Shown in pieces: positions 29,855-37,833 of a DNA stretch of 37,833 bases. The stretch comes from Deltaproteobacteria bacterium (GTDB lineage: Bacteria > Myxococcota_A > Polyangia > HGW-17 > JAJRWW01), in contig JAOZUO010000071.1 in assembly GCA_029938605.1 (NCBI GenBank), positions 1-37,833 on the forward strand. The letters run 5' to 3'. Each line of letters starts with the position of its first letter. The stretch's first letter is position 1. The notes under the pieces are model-generated. The model saw only the letters and a program-made list of their open reading frames with translations, did no database searches and was not told the DNA's origin. The translations under genes and the position numbers were made by a program.

Positions 29855-31234
29855 ATGCGGATAGATAGATTTCTACGGCTGGCGATGGCGGCAACGGTCC
29901 TAGGGACGTGGCTTTGGGTCGGTGGTTGTGGAGACAACAACGGAGACGGGTCGGACGGGGGTATGGACAGTGGAGCGGACACCGGGCTCCATGACGCCGC
30001 GACGCCGGACGCAAATCCAACGGACGCGGCCCTGGTCCCCGATGCCGGCCCGGACAGCGGCTCGGACGCCGGCCCGGACAGCGGCTCGGACGCCGGCTCG
30101 GACGCCGGCTCGGACGCCGGAACCACACCGGTGCTCGACGCGCTGCTATCGGATCTTCGGACCGATGCCCCGGCCGCCATGCAGACCCAGTCCGACGGGT
30201 CCGGCTGGCCCGCCCCCGTGGAGGGCGGCTGGCTCTTCGTGTCTCTGAACCCGGACCCCGATACCCTCGCGGGCGAACACGACGGATGGAGTGGCCAAGC
30301 CATGAACCCCGACCAGGGCTTCCACTGGCTGGTGGTCGCCGTGGCGGCGGGGACGCGCTACAAGTTCACCGATCAGTCCCAGACCACCTGGCTGGCCGAC
30401 CCCTGGTCCCGAGCGTACGAGTGGGACGCCTTCGGGCTCATGAGCAGGGTCCCGCCCGCGGCCGCCCACCTGGAGCGCTTCTTCAACGTGTCCGACGCCA
30501 ACATCGCGCCCCGCACCCTGCGGGTGTGGGTCCCCGCGGGGACCGCCACCCACGTCCTGTATGTTCAGGATGGTCAGAACCTGTTTGATCCGAACGCTCC
30601 CTGGGGCGGCTGGCAGCTATCAGCGGCTCCACCCGCGGCCATGATGCTCGTGGGCATCGACAACAGCCCTGCCCGCATGGACGAGTACACCCACGTCGCA
30701 GACGACATTGGCGGCGGCCCGGTGGGCGGCCAGGGCGACGCCTACGCCGACTATGTCCACGTCACCGTGCGAGCCGTCATCTCCGCGCAGTACGGAGAAC
30801 CTCCCACAGTCGGTCTCATGGGCTCCTCCCTCGGCGGCCTCATCAGCTTCCACATCGCCGCCCGATACCCCGGAGCCTACGACTACGCCGCCAGTCTCTC
30901 GGGCACCATGGGCTGGGGCTCCATCGGCGCCGGCATCACAAACGAGACCATGATCGAACGCTACGCCGCAGCCGGGCACGGAGCCACGGCGCTATACCTG
31001 GACTCCGGTGGCGGCGGCACCTGCGTCGACAACGACGGCGACGGCATAGAGGATGACGACCCCACCGGCGCGGACAACTACTGCGAGAACAAGCAACTCG
31101 AGTCCGTGCTCTACTCCCTCGGCTACGTCGCCAACGTGGACGTCTGGCACTGGTGGGAACCCGACGCCCTACACAACGAGGCCGCCTGGGCCGCCCGCGT
31201 CTGGCGCCCCCTCGACCACTTCGCATCCCTGTAG
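29855..31234 (+). CDS. Lipoprotein esterase of the alpha/beta-hydrolase (esterase D / enterochelin esterase-like) type
   Basis: 459 residues from the ATG at 29855, which begins a good lipoprotein signal peptide (MRIDRFLRLAMAATVLG... lipobox VGGC); GGAG is 11 nt upstream. An ATG at 29834 has no site. After Cys comes a long Asp/Gly/Ser/Ala linker with GSDAGPDSGSDAG-type repeats (30045-30121). Residues about 100-220 form a beta-rich domain resembling the N-terminal part of enterochelin esterase-like proteins, then the hydrolase: VLYVQDGQNLFDP, nucleophile Ser in GSSLGG, and a catalytic-type His in DALHNEAAW. An unusual Asp-rich insert (CVDNDGDGIEDDDPTGADN) looks like a calcium-binding loop and sits between the acid and His regions. 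Surface-exposed ester hydrolysis is inferred; substrate unknown. Confidence 0.8.
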   Translation: MRIDRFLRLAMAATVLGTWLWVGGCGDNNGDGSDGGMDSGADTGLHDAATPDANPTDAALVPDAGPDSGSDAGPDSGSDAGSDAGSDAGTTPVLDALLSDLRTDAPAAMQTQSDGSGWPAPVEGGWLFVSLNPDPDTLAGEHDGWSGQAMNPDQGFHWLVVAVAAGTRYKFTDQSQTTWLADPWSRAYEWDAFGLMSRVPPAAAHLERFFNVSDANIAPRTLRVWVPAGTATHVLYVQDGQNLFDPNAPWGGWQLSAAPPAAMMLVGIDNSPARMDEYTHVADDIGGGPVGGQGDAYADYVHVTVRAVISAQYGEPPTVGLMGSSLGGLISFHIAARYPGAYDYAASLSGTMGWGSIGAGITNETMIERYAAAGHGATALYLDSGGGGTCVDNDGDGIEDDDPTGADNYCENKQLESVLYSLGYVANVDVWHWWEPDALHNEAAWAARVWRPLDHFASL

Positions 31235-31312
31235 AAATCCCCACCCCTCTGATATTCCCGCCGGAGATCTGTACCCCACAGCGACAGGTGTGATCGCTGA
31301 CCCTTGGTGCTT

Positions 31313-31369
31313 GGGCTGCACGGCGGCCCCGCGCTGGGCGCATTCCGGGGGGGCCAATGCCGCCAGCCC
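31313..31369 (+). terminator. Large branched hairpin after the esterase gene
   Basis: GGGCTG (31313-31318) pairs with CAGCCC (31364-31369), and the interior CGGCGGCCCC can pair with the G-run and CCGCC segment at 31347-31364. A TTTTT run lies about 20 nt later. Possible terminator of the esterase gene 80 nt upstream. Confidence 0.35.
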
Positions 31370-31675
31370 TATGACTTAATCGTTGGTTCTTTTTCCTGGA
31401 GCGCCCGCCGTTGGTGTGGAAATCTCTCCAGGGCCCCGAAGTCCATCGGTGCCGCCCCCGACGAACCTACAACGACTTGCTCCTGGCTGCTTTCGCCGAG
31501 CGCGACGTGCTCTATCCCCGAGGATGTTTCATATTCGGTCCAGGTGATTCATCTGCGGCAAAAGTGAAACAAATCTTCGCAGTCCTAGCAATTCTCACCG
31601 CTCAACGACGAGGTCTGCGGGACCCGGCCGGGGAAACCGCGTGCGTCGATGGCCAGCATGCGCCGTAGGCAACAT

Positions 31676-31744
31676 CGCCAACGCCATGGGCGTGCCAGAT
31701 GTTTTTCCTACCCAAAAGAAAACCGGCACGCCCGGGCGTTGGCG
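31676..31744. repeat. Long imperfect inverted repeat
   Basis: The left arm 31676-31696 (CGCCAACGCC-AT-GGGCGTGCC) pairs with the right arm 31725-31744 over 19 bp with a small internal bulge; the 28-nt loop begins a T-rich and ends an A-rich tract that can extend the stem. The whole looks like a cruciform or mobile-element end rather than a terminator, as no T-run follows the right arm. Confidence 0.6.
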
Positions 31745-32265
31745 GTCACGTCAATCGTGTACGCCTGCCGCGGCGCCCGACGTCACTTATTGCGTATTCT
31801 CATCTACGGGGAGTTTGGGGCGCGGAATGATTTCATAGACGTGGCTAGGACTCGAAAGATGTCGATCGGTTAGGCGTACGGGGTTGACGGGGTCGATCTG
31901 TGGTGATCTGCTACCGAATCCCCGCTGGACTCTGCCGGATCCGCCTACGCTGCACGCAACGGAGGACGTAGTGCGCTTCGCACACGCCACTTTCGGTCTG
32001 AAGCGAGACTCCATGGGGCGGATGCACCTGTGTCACCCGCCCGAGCGAATGCCTCTCGCGCCTCGATAGCCAGCCACAGCGCCTGAGTGGAATTTACCAA
32101 CGGCCAGCGATCACACCCCACGGCGACGGGCGGCTCTAGGCTGGGCGCCCAACCATGCTACTGTTGTCTGGAGCAGGTGGTTTAAAGTCGCTGACGCTGG
32201 CCACGAGGGAAACACGGCCAGACGTACGGGGGAGACAAACGGCTTGGACCGGAGGAGCTATCGCC

Positions 32266-33456
32266 ATGGACAAACGACAACAGTGGCGCGGCGGAGGATA
32301 CCGCCACCTCAGGGGACCGTTCCTGGTAACGGCGATATTGACATGCGGGCTCTGGATCTCCTGTGACGAAGACGACGGCTATTGCGGAGATGGATGGGTG
32401 GATCCAGGGGAGGAGTGTGACTTCGGCCCGGACCCCTTCTTCAGCCCGTATTGCTATTGTGGCAGCGACTGCAACTGGGTGGGGACAAATTGCGACAACA
32501 GCGTCTGTGGAGACGGTCGGATCACCGGCATCGAGCAGTGTGATGACGGCGAGCTCAACTCTGACGTGGAACCCAACGCCTGCCGGCAGGACTGCCTCCT
32601 GCCGTGGTGCGGCGATGGTGTTTTGGACGATGCCCATTCGGAGAGCTGCGATGGGGTCATCCTCGGCGGGCAGACCTGCTCTGACCTGGGGTTCACCGCC
32701 GGAACGCTCGCCTGTTCCACCGGTTGCGCCTTCGACACCTCTGGATGCAGTCCCGACCTCTGTGGCAACGGGAGCTGCGATCCGGGGGAAACCACCGCGG
32801 ACTGCCCCGCGGACTGCCCCGTGGGCACGTGCGGGGACTGCACCTGCGGTCCGGAAGAAAACCCGGACTCCTGCCCGGCCGACTGCTTGTACTACAGCTG
32901 CATCGACCAGTCCTGCCCCGGTACCCAGACCTGCTACGACACCATCTGCGTCACCGGTCTGCCCGCTTGCATGGGATTGCAGGCCCCTTTCCTGGGTTGG
33001 CCGAAAGACAGTGATCTCGAACCCAACGGAACCCACGATCAGGCGGTCACCCTCCCTTGCCTGGACGACGGTGTGGCGATGGATCCAACGGAGTATAGCC
33101 AGCGATGTCCCAGCCGTCAGAGCTACACCAACGGCTTCATGAACCTGGTGATCTGCCCGGCTGGCGAGCACGATTTCTACGGCCTGTATCTGCTGGCCGG
33201 CGAATCCGTTTCGCTCAACCTGATGTACAGGATCGACGTTCCCGCCCAGCGACTCGACCTCGACCTCACCCTCTGGCGCTGGGATGATTCCGCCGGGCAG
33301 CTCGCACAGGAGGCCACGGCGACCTCCTCCACTGACAACGAGACCCTCTCCAGCACAGCCTCCGCCCAGGGCTGGTACTACGCGGACGTGCACGGCAAGT
33401 GCCGGGCCGACATCAACTACTACTCGATCAGCTTCACACTGAACCCATCGCCCTAA
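32266..33456 (+). CDS. Secreted or lipid-anchored protein with Cys-rich repeats and PPC-like C-terminal domain
   Basis: 396 residues from the ATG at 32266 (AGGAG 8 nt upstream); the open frame to 32155 is upstream noise. The N-terminal hydrophobic stretch (LVTAILTCGLWIS) ends in a Cys before DEDDGYCGDG, so it is either a non-standard lipobox or an ordinary signal peptide. Several Cys-rich repeats follow, including CGDGWVDPGEECD, CGDGRITGIEQCDDGELN and CDGVILGGQTCSDLGFTAGTLAC, the same repeat type as in the gene at 17377; a CGNGSCDPGETTADCPADC unit recurs. Residues about 280-396 (SDLEPNGTHDQA...CPAGEHDFYGLYLLAGESVSLNL...) resemble a pre-peptidase C-terminal (PPC) beta domain, common in secreted enzymes and adhesins. 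Surface role unknown. Confidence 0.75.
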   Translation: MDKRQQWRGGGYRHLRGPFLVTAILTCGLWISCDEDDGYCGDGWVDPGEECDFGPDPFFSPYCYCGSDCNWVGTNCDNSVCGDGRITGIEQCDDGELNSDVEPNACRQDCLLPWCGDGVLDDAHSESCDGVILGGQTCSDLGFTAGTLACSTGCAFDTSGCSPDLCGNGSCDPGETTADCPADCPVGTCGDCTCGPEENPDSCPADCLYYSCIDQSCPGTQTCYDTICVTGLPACMGLQAPFLGWPKDSDLEPNGTHDQAVTLPCLDDGVAMDPTEYSQRCPSRQSYTNGFMNLVICPAGEHDFYGLYLLAGESVSLNLMYRIDVPAQRLDLDLTLWRWDDSAGQLAQEATATSSTDNETLSSTASAQGWYYADVHGKCRADINYYSISFTLNPSP

Positions 33457-33526
33457 GGACCCCAATCAGATCGGAAGGCCAAAACGTCCTTTCCAAGGTC
33501 CACCGATCCGTGCATCCTGTGCCACC

Positions 33527-36511
33527 ATGAGCACCGCCGTTCATACCCAACGCTTCCAGAAATTCAATGAGCTCATGCCGCACCGCCTGCGGGACGTGCT
33601 GCTGGTGTCGTCTCGCTACCATGCGTTCATCCTTCAGGAGGACGGCAACATCGAGGACCAGGTCTTTGCGGAGTTCAAGAGCCTGAGCCTATCGAGCGCG
33701 CCGAGCTTCAGCCACGTGACCACCGGCGAGGCCGCCCTTCAGAGCCTGGCGAATCGGACCTTCGACCTGGTGCTGGTGGCCACCCGGGTTCCCGACATGG
33801 ACCTGCGTACGTTCTCGAGCCGCGTACGCAAGATCACCCCGCACCAGCCCCTGGCGGTGCTCGCCTTCGACAATCCCCACGTGAGTCGCCTGTGTCACCT
33901 GGTGGATGACGGCTCCATCGACGCGGTCTTCGTCTGGGGCGGCAGCGCCTCCATCCTGTTGGCCATCATCAAGTATCTCGAAGACAGCCTCAACGTCACC
34001 AACGACATCCAGGTGGCGGATGTGGGTGTGATCCTGCTCGTGGAGGAGTCTCCCCAACGGTACTCCACGGTGCTCTCGGCCCTCTATCCGGCCCTGATGA
34101 AGCAGTCCCGGTCGCTCTTTTCCGAAGGGCTCAACCGCCTCGAGAAGCTCATCCGCATGCGCACCCGTCCCAAGGTGGTACACGCCACCAACCAGGAGGA
34201 TGCGCTGGCCCTGTACGAGCGGTACCGGGACAACGTAATGGCGGTGATCGCGAACGTGGGCTTTCCGGTGGATCGAGTCTACGATCCCAAGGCCGGGCTC
34301 CGGCTCGCCCGCCGGGTCTCCGAAGATCGCCAGGACGTGCCTGTACTGTTGCAGGTGGGACCCCATGACGATTCCGAGGAGGCGCTGGCCGTGGCCCGGG
34401 TGGTGCTGGATCGCGGCGCTCCGCGGTTGCTGCAGAAAATGCGGCAGTTCCTCATCGACCACCTCGGTTTCGGCGACTTCGTGTTTATTCAGCCCGACGG
34501 CACCGAGGTGGACCGCGCACCCGACATCGCCGCGCTCACCCAGAAGCTGCGCACGGTGCCCGATTCCTCCCTGGAGTTTCACACCTCCCACAACCACATC
34601 TCGGTGTGGCTCATGGCCCGGAGCCAGTTCCAACTCGCCCGCCGACTCAAGCGCGTCGGCATGGGGGAATTCGAGTCCATCGACGCTATACGCGAGTACC
34701 TGGTGGGAGAGCTCGAGACCCTCCGGCGACGGGCCCGCATCGGCATCATCCGCGACGCCTCCCCCGGCGCCTTCGATCCCGACAGCCTGTTCCAACGCCT
34801 CGGGGATGGCTCCCTGGGGGGCAAGGCCCGGGGCCTCGCCTTTCTCAACCAGTTCCTGTCCGGCGACACCCTGTCGGGGGAGCTGGCCGGTCTGCCGGTG
34901 CGTGTCCCTCAGTCCGTCTCCCTGACCACCGACGCCTTCGATCAGTTCCTCGAGCAAAACGCCCTGGACGATCTGCTCCACACCCGGGACGACGACGACA
35001 CCATCCTCCGGCGTTGCTTGGCTGCCCAACTCCCCAGCTGGGTGGACGAAAGCCTCGAATCCATCGTGGACAATCTGACGGACCCTCTGGCCGTCCGCTC
35101 CTCCTCCATGCTCGAAGACAACCTGATGCATCCCTTCGCGGGCATCTACGGTACGGCCATGGTCCCCAACTGCGACCCCGACCGGGAGACGCGGCTGCGG
35201 GAGCTCCACCAGGCGGTGAAGTACGTCTTCGCCACCACCTTCTTCGCCAACGCGCGCGCCTACATCGCCAACACCTCTCGCTCCATCGAAGAGGAGAAGA
35301 TGGGCGTGCTCATCCAGCGGCTGGTGGGCCAGCGCAACGGTAATCGCCACTACCCGCACTTCGCCGGAGTGGCGCAGTCGTACAACCACTATCCCATCGA
35401 GCATCAGCAGGCGTCAGACGGCATCGTCCAGCTCGTACTCGGCCTGGGAGCCATGGTGGTGGACGGCGGCCGCGCCCTACGCTTCTGTCCACGCTACCCG
35501 GAGGTAATCCCCGGCTTCGCCTACCCGGAGCAGGCCCTGCGCGAGACCCAGAAGCACTTCTACGCCCTCGATCTGAACAAACGGCTGGACCCCCAACTGC
35601 CGGCCTTCGAATCCAACCCGGTGGACTATGAGCTCGAGGTGGCCGTACAGGACGGCACTTTCAAGCCCGTGGGATCCTCTTACGACATCCAGAACAACCG
35701 CATCGTGGAAGGCCACGGGTTCCAGGGTCCGCGCCTGGTCACCTTCAACAACCTCCTGGTACACCGGGCGATCCCCCTGGCCGATGCGCTGGTGGAGCTG
35801 CTGGATCTCGCCCGGGCGGCCATGGGCACCGAAGTGGAGATCGAGCTCGCCTGCGACATGGGCGATTGGGGCCGGCCCATGCGGCGCGGCAAGCCCCGCA
35901 TTCCGCCGACGCTGTACCTGCTGCAGCTCCGCCCGGCGGCCATTCAGGACTTCGCCGAAGATGCGGACACGGCGCCCGTCGACGAAAGCCACGTCTTCTG
36001 TCGTACCGGGAAAGCCCTGGGTCACGGCAGCTATCCAGAGCTGTGCGACATCATCTACGTGCGACGGGACCGCTTCGATCCGGCGATCTCCAAGACCATC
36101 GCCGAGGAGGTGGGTACGCTGAATCAGGCGTGCATCGACGAGCTGCGTCCCTACCTGCTCATAGGCCCCGGCCGCTGGGGCTCCTCCGACTCCTGGCTCG
36201 GCATCCCAGTGCAGTGGGCGCAGATCTCCGGAGCGCGCATCATCGTGGAGGCCTCCCCCGAGGGCTACGACGTGGACCCTTCCCAGGGGGCGCACTTCTT
36301 CCACAACATCACGTCTTTGGGCATCGGGTACCTGACCATCAAGCCCGGCGCCACCCAGGTCGCCCCCATCGACGGCAGCTTCGTAGACTGGGACTGGCTC
36401 GACGCCCAACCCGCCGTCCAAGAGACCGAGCATCTTCGCCGGATCCGTACCGCCAAGCCCATCCACGCCGTGCTGGACGGCCGCTCCGGCACGGGCGTCA
36501 TCGCCTGGTAG
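33527..36511 (+). CDS. Receiver-like/PEP-pyruvate-binding (PPDK N-terminal) paralogue with degenerate receivers
   Basis: 994 residues, paralogous along its whole length to the protein at 23447-26500 (for example LVSSxYxxxILQEDGxxxxxVxxExxxLSLSSAP near the N-terminus, GSLGGKARGLAF, RSSSMLEDN, GPGRWGSSDSWLGIPVQW, PSQGAHFFHNI). With a constant offset of 16 residues, the second receiver has lost the phosphorylation site: acceptor Asp259 is Asn243, Asp190 is Glu174, Ser293 is Val277 and Lys312 is Arg296. The ATP-grasp motifs are kept. As in the first copy, no Shine-Dalgarno precedes the ATG. It lies 70 nt downstream of the Cys-rich gene. A partner or antagonist of the first protein, possibly in a hetero-complex, is inferred; no reaction is known. 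Confidence 0.8.
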   Translation: MSTAVHTQRFQKFNELMPHRLRDVLLVSSRYHAFILQEDGNIEDQVFAEFKSLSLSSAPSFSHVTTGEAALQSLANRTFDLVLVATRVPDMDLRTFSSRVRKITPHQPLAVLAFDNPHVSRLCHLVDDGSIDAVFVWGGSASILLAIIKYLEDSLNVTNDIQVADVGVILLVEESPQRYSTVLSALYPALMKQSRSLFSEGLNRLEKLIRMRTRPKVVHATNQEDALALYERYRDNVMAVIANVGFPVDRVYDPKAGLRLARRVSEDRQDVPVLLQVGPHDDSEEALAVARVVLDRGAPRLLQKMRQFLIDHLGFGDFVFIQPDGTEVDRAPDIAALTQKLRTVPDSSLEFHTSHNHISVWLMARSQFQLARRLKRVGMGEFESIDAIREYLVGELETLRRRARIGIIRDASPGAFDPDSLFQRLGDGSLGGKARGLAFLNQFLSGDTLSGELAGLPVRVPQSVSLTTDAFDQFLEQNALDDLLHTRDDDDTILRRCLAAQLPSWVDESLESIVDNLTDPLAVRSSSMLEDNLMHPFAGIYGTAMVPNCDPDRETRLRELHQAVKYVFATTFFANARAYIANTSRSIEEEKMGVLIQRLVGQRNGNRHYPHFAGVAQSYNHYPIEHQQASDGIVQLVLGLGAMVVDGGRALRFCPRYPEVIPGFAYPEQALRETQKHFYALDLNKRLDPQLPAFESNPVDYELEVAVQDGTFKPVGSSYDIQNNRIVEGHGFQGPRLVTFNNLLVHRAIPLADALVELLDLARAAMGTEVEIELACDMGDWGRPMRRGKPRIPPTLYLLQLRPAAIQDFAEDADTAPVDESHVFCRTGKALGHGSYPELCDIIYVRRDRFDPAISKTIAEEVGTLNQACIDELRPYLLIGPGRWGSSDSWLGIPVQWAQISGARIIVEASPEGYDVDPSQGAHFFHNITSLGIGYLTIKPGATQVAPIDGSFVDWDWLDAQPAVQETEHLRRIRTAKPIHAVLDGRSGTGVIAW

Positions 36512-36533
36512 CAAAACCGCAAGGGATTTGGGA

Positions 36534-37301
36534 TCATGCCCCCTCCTTGGCTGCCAGCCCACCGAGGAGCTCCCAGAAGTCAGTGAACACAAAGCCCGCC
36601 AGGTCGGCCAGCAATCGCTGTGGCGCGACGAAGCCGTCGGCGCGCGATCGATCCCGGGGAGCCAGCGGCTCCTGCACGCCCATTCTCACAAGCGCGTCCA
36701 CGATCTCCCGCCAGGTGTGACGCTGACCGTCGGCCAGGTTGTACACCGGGCGGGGCGCGTCCAGACCGGCCAATCCCAACAACGCCCGCGCCACGTCGTC
36801 AACGCAAACCAGGTTGGCCTGACGTTTCTCGTACCCCACGCGGCCGTCGCGAATCCAATGCACGGGATTGCGCGCCCCGCCAAAGAGCCCCGCGAGACGC
36901 ACTACGATCCCACCGGACTCCCCGAACGCCTGCTCCGCGGCCAGACGGGGGTGGACTTCCACAAGAGGCGTCTGTTCGGTAATGACGGGCACCGAGCAGT
37001 CCTCGGCGCGACGATAGATTCCGGTGGTACCCAACAGCACCCGGCGACGGGCAAGCCCATGGAGCGCGGGCCAGAAGGACGCGTGCGCCTGCCCGGGCGG
37101 AAATGTAACCACCGCGCAGTCATACGCTGCCGATCCGCGCCCCTCCAGAACCCGCCTACATTCCGGGGTCCCGGCGTCGAACGCCACACCGTCCCCCACG
37201 CCACCGGCCCTCGAAAACCCATCCACTGGTATCCCCGCCTCCTCCGCCTGCCGGTGCAGAACGTCGCCCACGAAGCCGAGGCCAAATATCGCCAAACGCA
37301 T
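36534..37301 (-). CDS. SDR-family NAD(P)-binding protein (epimerase/dehydratase-like)
   Basis: 255 residues from the ATG at 37301. The N-terminus MRLAIFGLGFVGDVLHRQA has the GxGxxG Rossmann motif. The later pattern LLGTTGIYRRAED, TEQTPL, RLAGLFGGARNPVHWI, CVDDVARALLGLAG, VYNLADGQRHTWREIVDAL follows extended SDR proteins of the NAD-dependent epimerase type (YeeZ-like). The classical YxxxK is not clear around GIYRRAED, so enzymatic activity is uncertain. The start is 8 nt after the stop of the zinc-finger gene upstream; the preceding codons supply a GGAGG-like site about 14 nt away. Convergent with the PEP-binding gene at a distance of 22 nt. Substrate unknown. Confidence 0.75.
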   Translation of the reverse strand: MRLAIFGLGFVGDVLHRQAEEAGIPVDGFSRAGGVGDGVAFDAGTPECRRVLEGRGSAAYDCAVVTFPPGQAHASFWPALHGLARRRVLLGTTGIYRRAEDCSVPVITEQTPLVEVHPRLAAEQAFGESGGIVVRLAGLFGGARNPVHWIRDGRVGYEKRQANLVCVDDVARALLGLAGLDAPRPVYNLADGQRHTWREIVDALVRMGVQEPLAPRDRSRADGFVAPQRLLADLAGFVFTDFWELLGGLAAKEGA

Positions 37302-37309
37302 GGCAGGTA

Positions 37310-37687
37310 CTACCGCCCCTCCCGGCGCCCCTGACAGGCGACACAAAGGGGCGTCTCCGGGCGGGCCTGTAGCCGCCGAAAACCGATGGGCTCCTCGCAC
37401 CGACTACAGGCGCCGTATTCGCCTTGCTCCAGAAACTTGAGGGCGGCGCGGATCTGCTCCAGACGAGCTTGGGTTCGGCGCCGATTGGACGCGGCCAACT
37501 GCTGCGCTTGCATGGCGTCCATGCGCGACAGGCGCCCCACCGAGGTCTGGTCGAGCGCCACTGGCGCCGCGCTCTGACTGCTGGCTTCCAGGTGTTTAAG
37601 TAGCTGCTCCCGAAGCGCGCGCAGGGACTGCTCCAGCAACGCCACCTGCTCCTCGGTCAGCTCTTCGATCAAATTGTCTTGTGGCAT
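37310..37687 (-). CDS. DksA/TraR-family C4 zinc-finger protein
   Basis: 125 residues from the ATG at 37687 (GAGG 3 nt upstream); in-frame ATGs at 37717 and 37741 are alternatives. Helical, Gln/Leu/Glu-rich coiled-coil N-terminal half (ELTEEQVALLEQSLRALREQLLKHLE... RTQARLEQIRAALKFLEQGEYG) and a C4 zinc finger: CSRCEEPIGFRRLQ...CVAC, both CxxC pairs intact. Proteins of this type bind the RNA polymerase secondary channel and, with ppGpp, adjust transcription; short forms without clear function are also common. It probably forms an operon with the SDR gene downstream. Confidence 0.85.
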   Translation of the reverse strand: MPQDNLIEELTEEQVALLEQSLRALREQLLKHLEASSQSAAPVALDQTSVGRLSRMDAMQAQQLAASNRRRTQARLEQIRAALKFLEQGEYGACSRCEEPIGFRRLQARPETPLCVACQGRREGR

Positions 37688-37773
37688 GGGCCTCAATACA
37701 CCGCGTCGTAACAACATCGTAACAGCGTCGTTCTGAAGCATGGCCGCAGGTTTCCAGATCTGTCAAGGCACTA

Positions 37774-37833
37774 GCGATTTAGGATCGATTCGTTGTCACG
37801 TCGCTTCGCTCCGTGACTCCGAATCGATGTCGC
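37774..37833. repeat. Long inverted repeat reaching the window end
   Basis: Nested pairing GCGA (37774-37777) with TCGC (37830-37833), ATCGATTCG (37784-37792) with CGAATCGAT (37820-37828), and GTCACG (37795-37800) with CGTGAC (37812-37817), loop TCGCTTCGCTC. It may be a repetitive palindromic element or the regulatory region of the zinc-finger gene; the right side is cut by the window. Confidence 0.6.

Larger units (their letters stand above)
31235..32265. other. Gene-free, hairpin-rich region of about 1 kb
   Basis: Several short open frames exist (for example 31411-31668 and 31641-31838), but none shows a ribosome binding site, homology or consistent composition. The stretch looks lower in GC than its flanks. 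It contains a branched GC-rich stem (31313-31369) followed by TTTTT at about 31390, and a long imperfect hairpin (31676-31744). It may be a degraded mobile element or horizontally acquired remnant; I see no recognisable transposase fragment. Confidence 0.5.

Noticed and set aside
31411..31668. Possible 85-residue protein in the gene-free region
   Set aside because: GTG start without Shine-Dalgarno, no recognisable motif, and no supporting context.
31676..31744. Integron attC-like site
   Set aside because: The arms contain CCAAC and GTTGG, but the RYYYAAC/GTTRRRY core boxes do not fit, and no integrase or cassette array is present.
33689..35404. 571-codon open frame antisense to the second PEP-binding gene
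   Set aside because: The sense strand is a clear paralogue of another gene in the window, so the antisense frame is a composition artefact.

Overview
The window is GC-rich chromosomal DNA from a Gram-negative bacterium that looks like a member of the Myxococcota or another former deltaproteobacterial lineage; a Bradymonadia-like group is possible. The clues are lipoproteins with myxobacterial cysteine-rich repeats (CGDG...CDG...GxTC...GTLxC), Asp/Gly/Ser-rich lipoprotein linkers, a TonB-like AgmX/PglI-type C-terminal domain, a one-TM Ser/Thr kinase-like protein, a FadL-type outer-membrane protein and mevalonate-pathway genes (idi, mvaD). The species assignment is inference. CDS coordinates include the stop codon.

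Layout. 1-260: a 158-nt nested inverted-repeat element, then a PilZ gene. 695-2423: a secreted protein with an AgmX-like tail, a candidate small RNA between a promoter and a terminator, and a small unknown protein. 2450-5335 (minus): a large membrane-anchored NAGPA-like (phosphodiester glycosidase) protein. 5656-12157: a dnaK, a kinase-like protein that has lost its catalytic Asp, a small two-gene unit (DUF4258-like, frameshifted, plus DUF2283-like), and a second dnaK in opposite orientation. 12442-14881: a lipoprotein with two rhodanese-like domains, a secreted PDZ-thioredoxin fusion and an Rrf2/IscR-type regulator. 15145-19386: asnS with an unknown partner gene, a Cys-rich lipoprotein and a FadL-like porin coupled to mnmG (19391-21331).

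21446-26500 (plus) is the most unusual part. A cytoplasmic ferredoxin-DUF1858-DUF2249-substrate-binding-protein fusion is followed 63 nt later by a 1017-residue protein with two receiver-like domains, a PEP/pyruvate-binding (PPDK N-terminal, ATP-grasp) domain and a conserved C-terminal domain. A second copy of the latter lies at 33527-36511; there the residues of the second receiver's phosphorylation site are replaced. Between the copies are gdhA, the overlapping idi-mvaD pair, a lipoprotein esterase, about 1 kb of gene-free hairpin-rich DNA and a Cys-rich lipoprotein. The window ends with a minus-strand DksA/TraR-type zinc-finger gene coupled to an SDR-family gene, and a hairpin running to the last base.

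Several conserved enzymes (MnmG, MvaD) carry short in-frame tandem repeats inside the protein, and the linkers of the kinase-like protein, DnaK1, the esterase and the first PEP-binding protein are also repeat-built. No tRNA, rRNA, CRISPR array or intact insertion sequence was seen.
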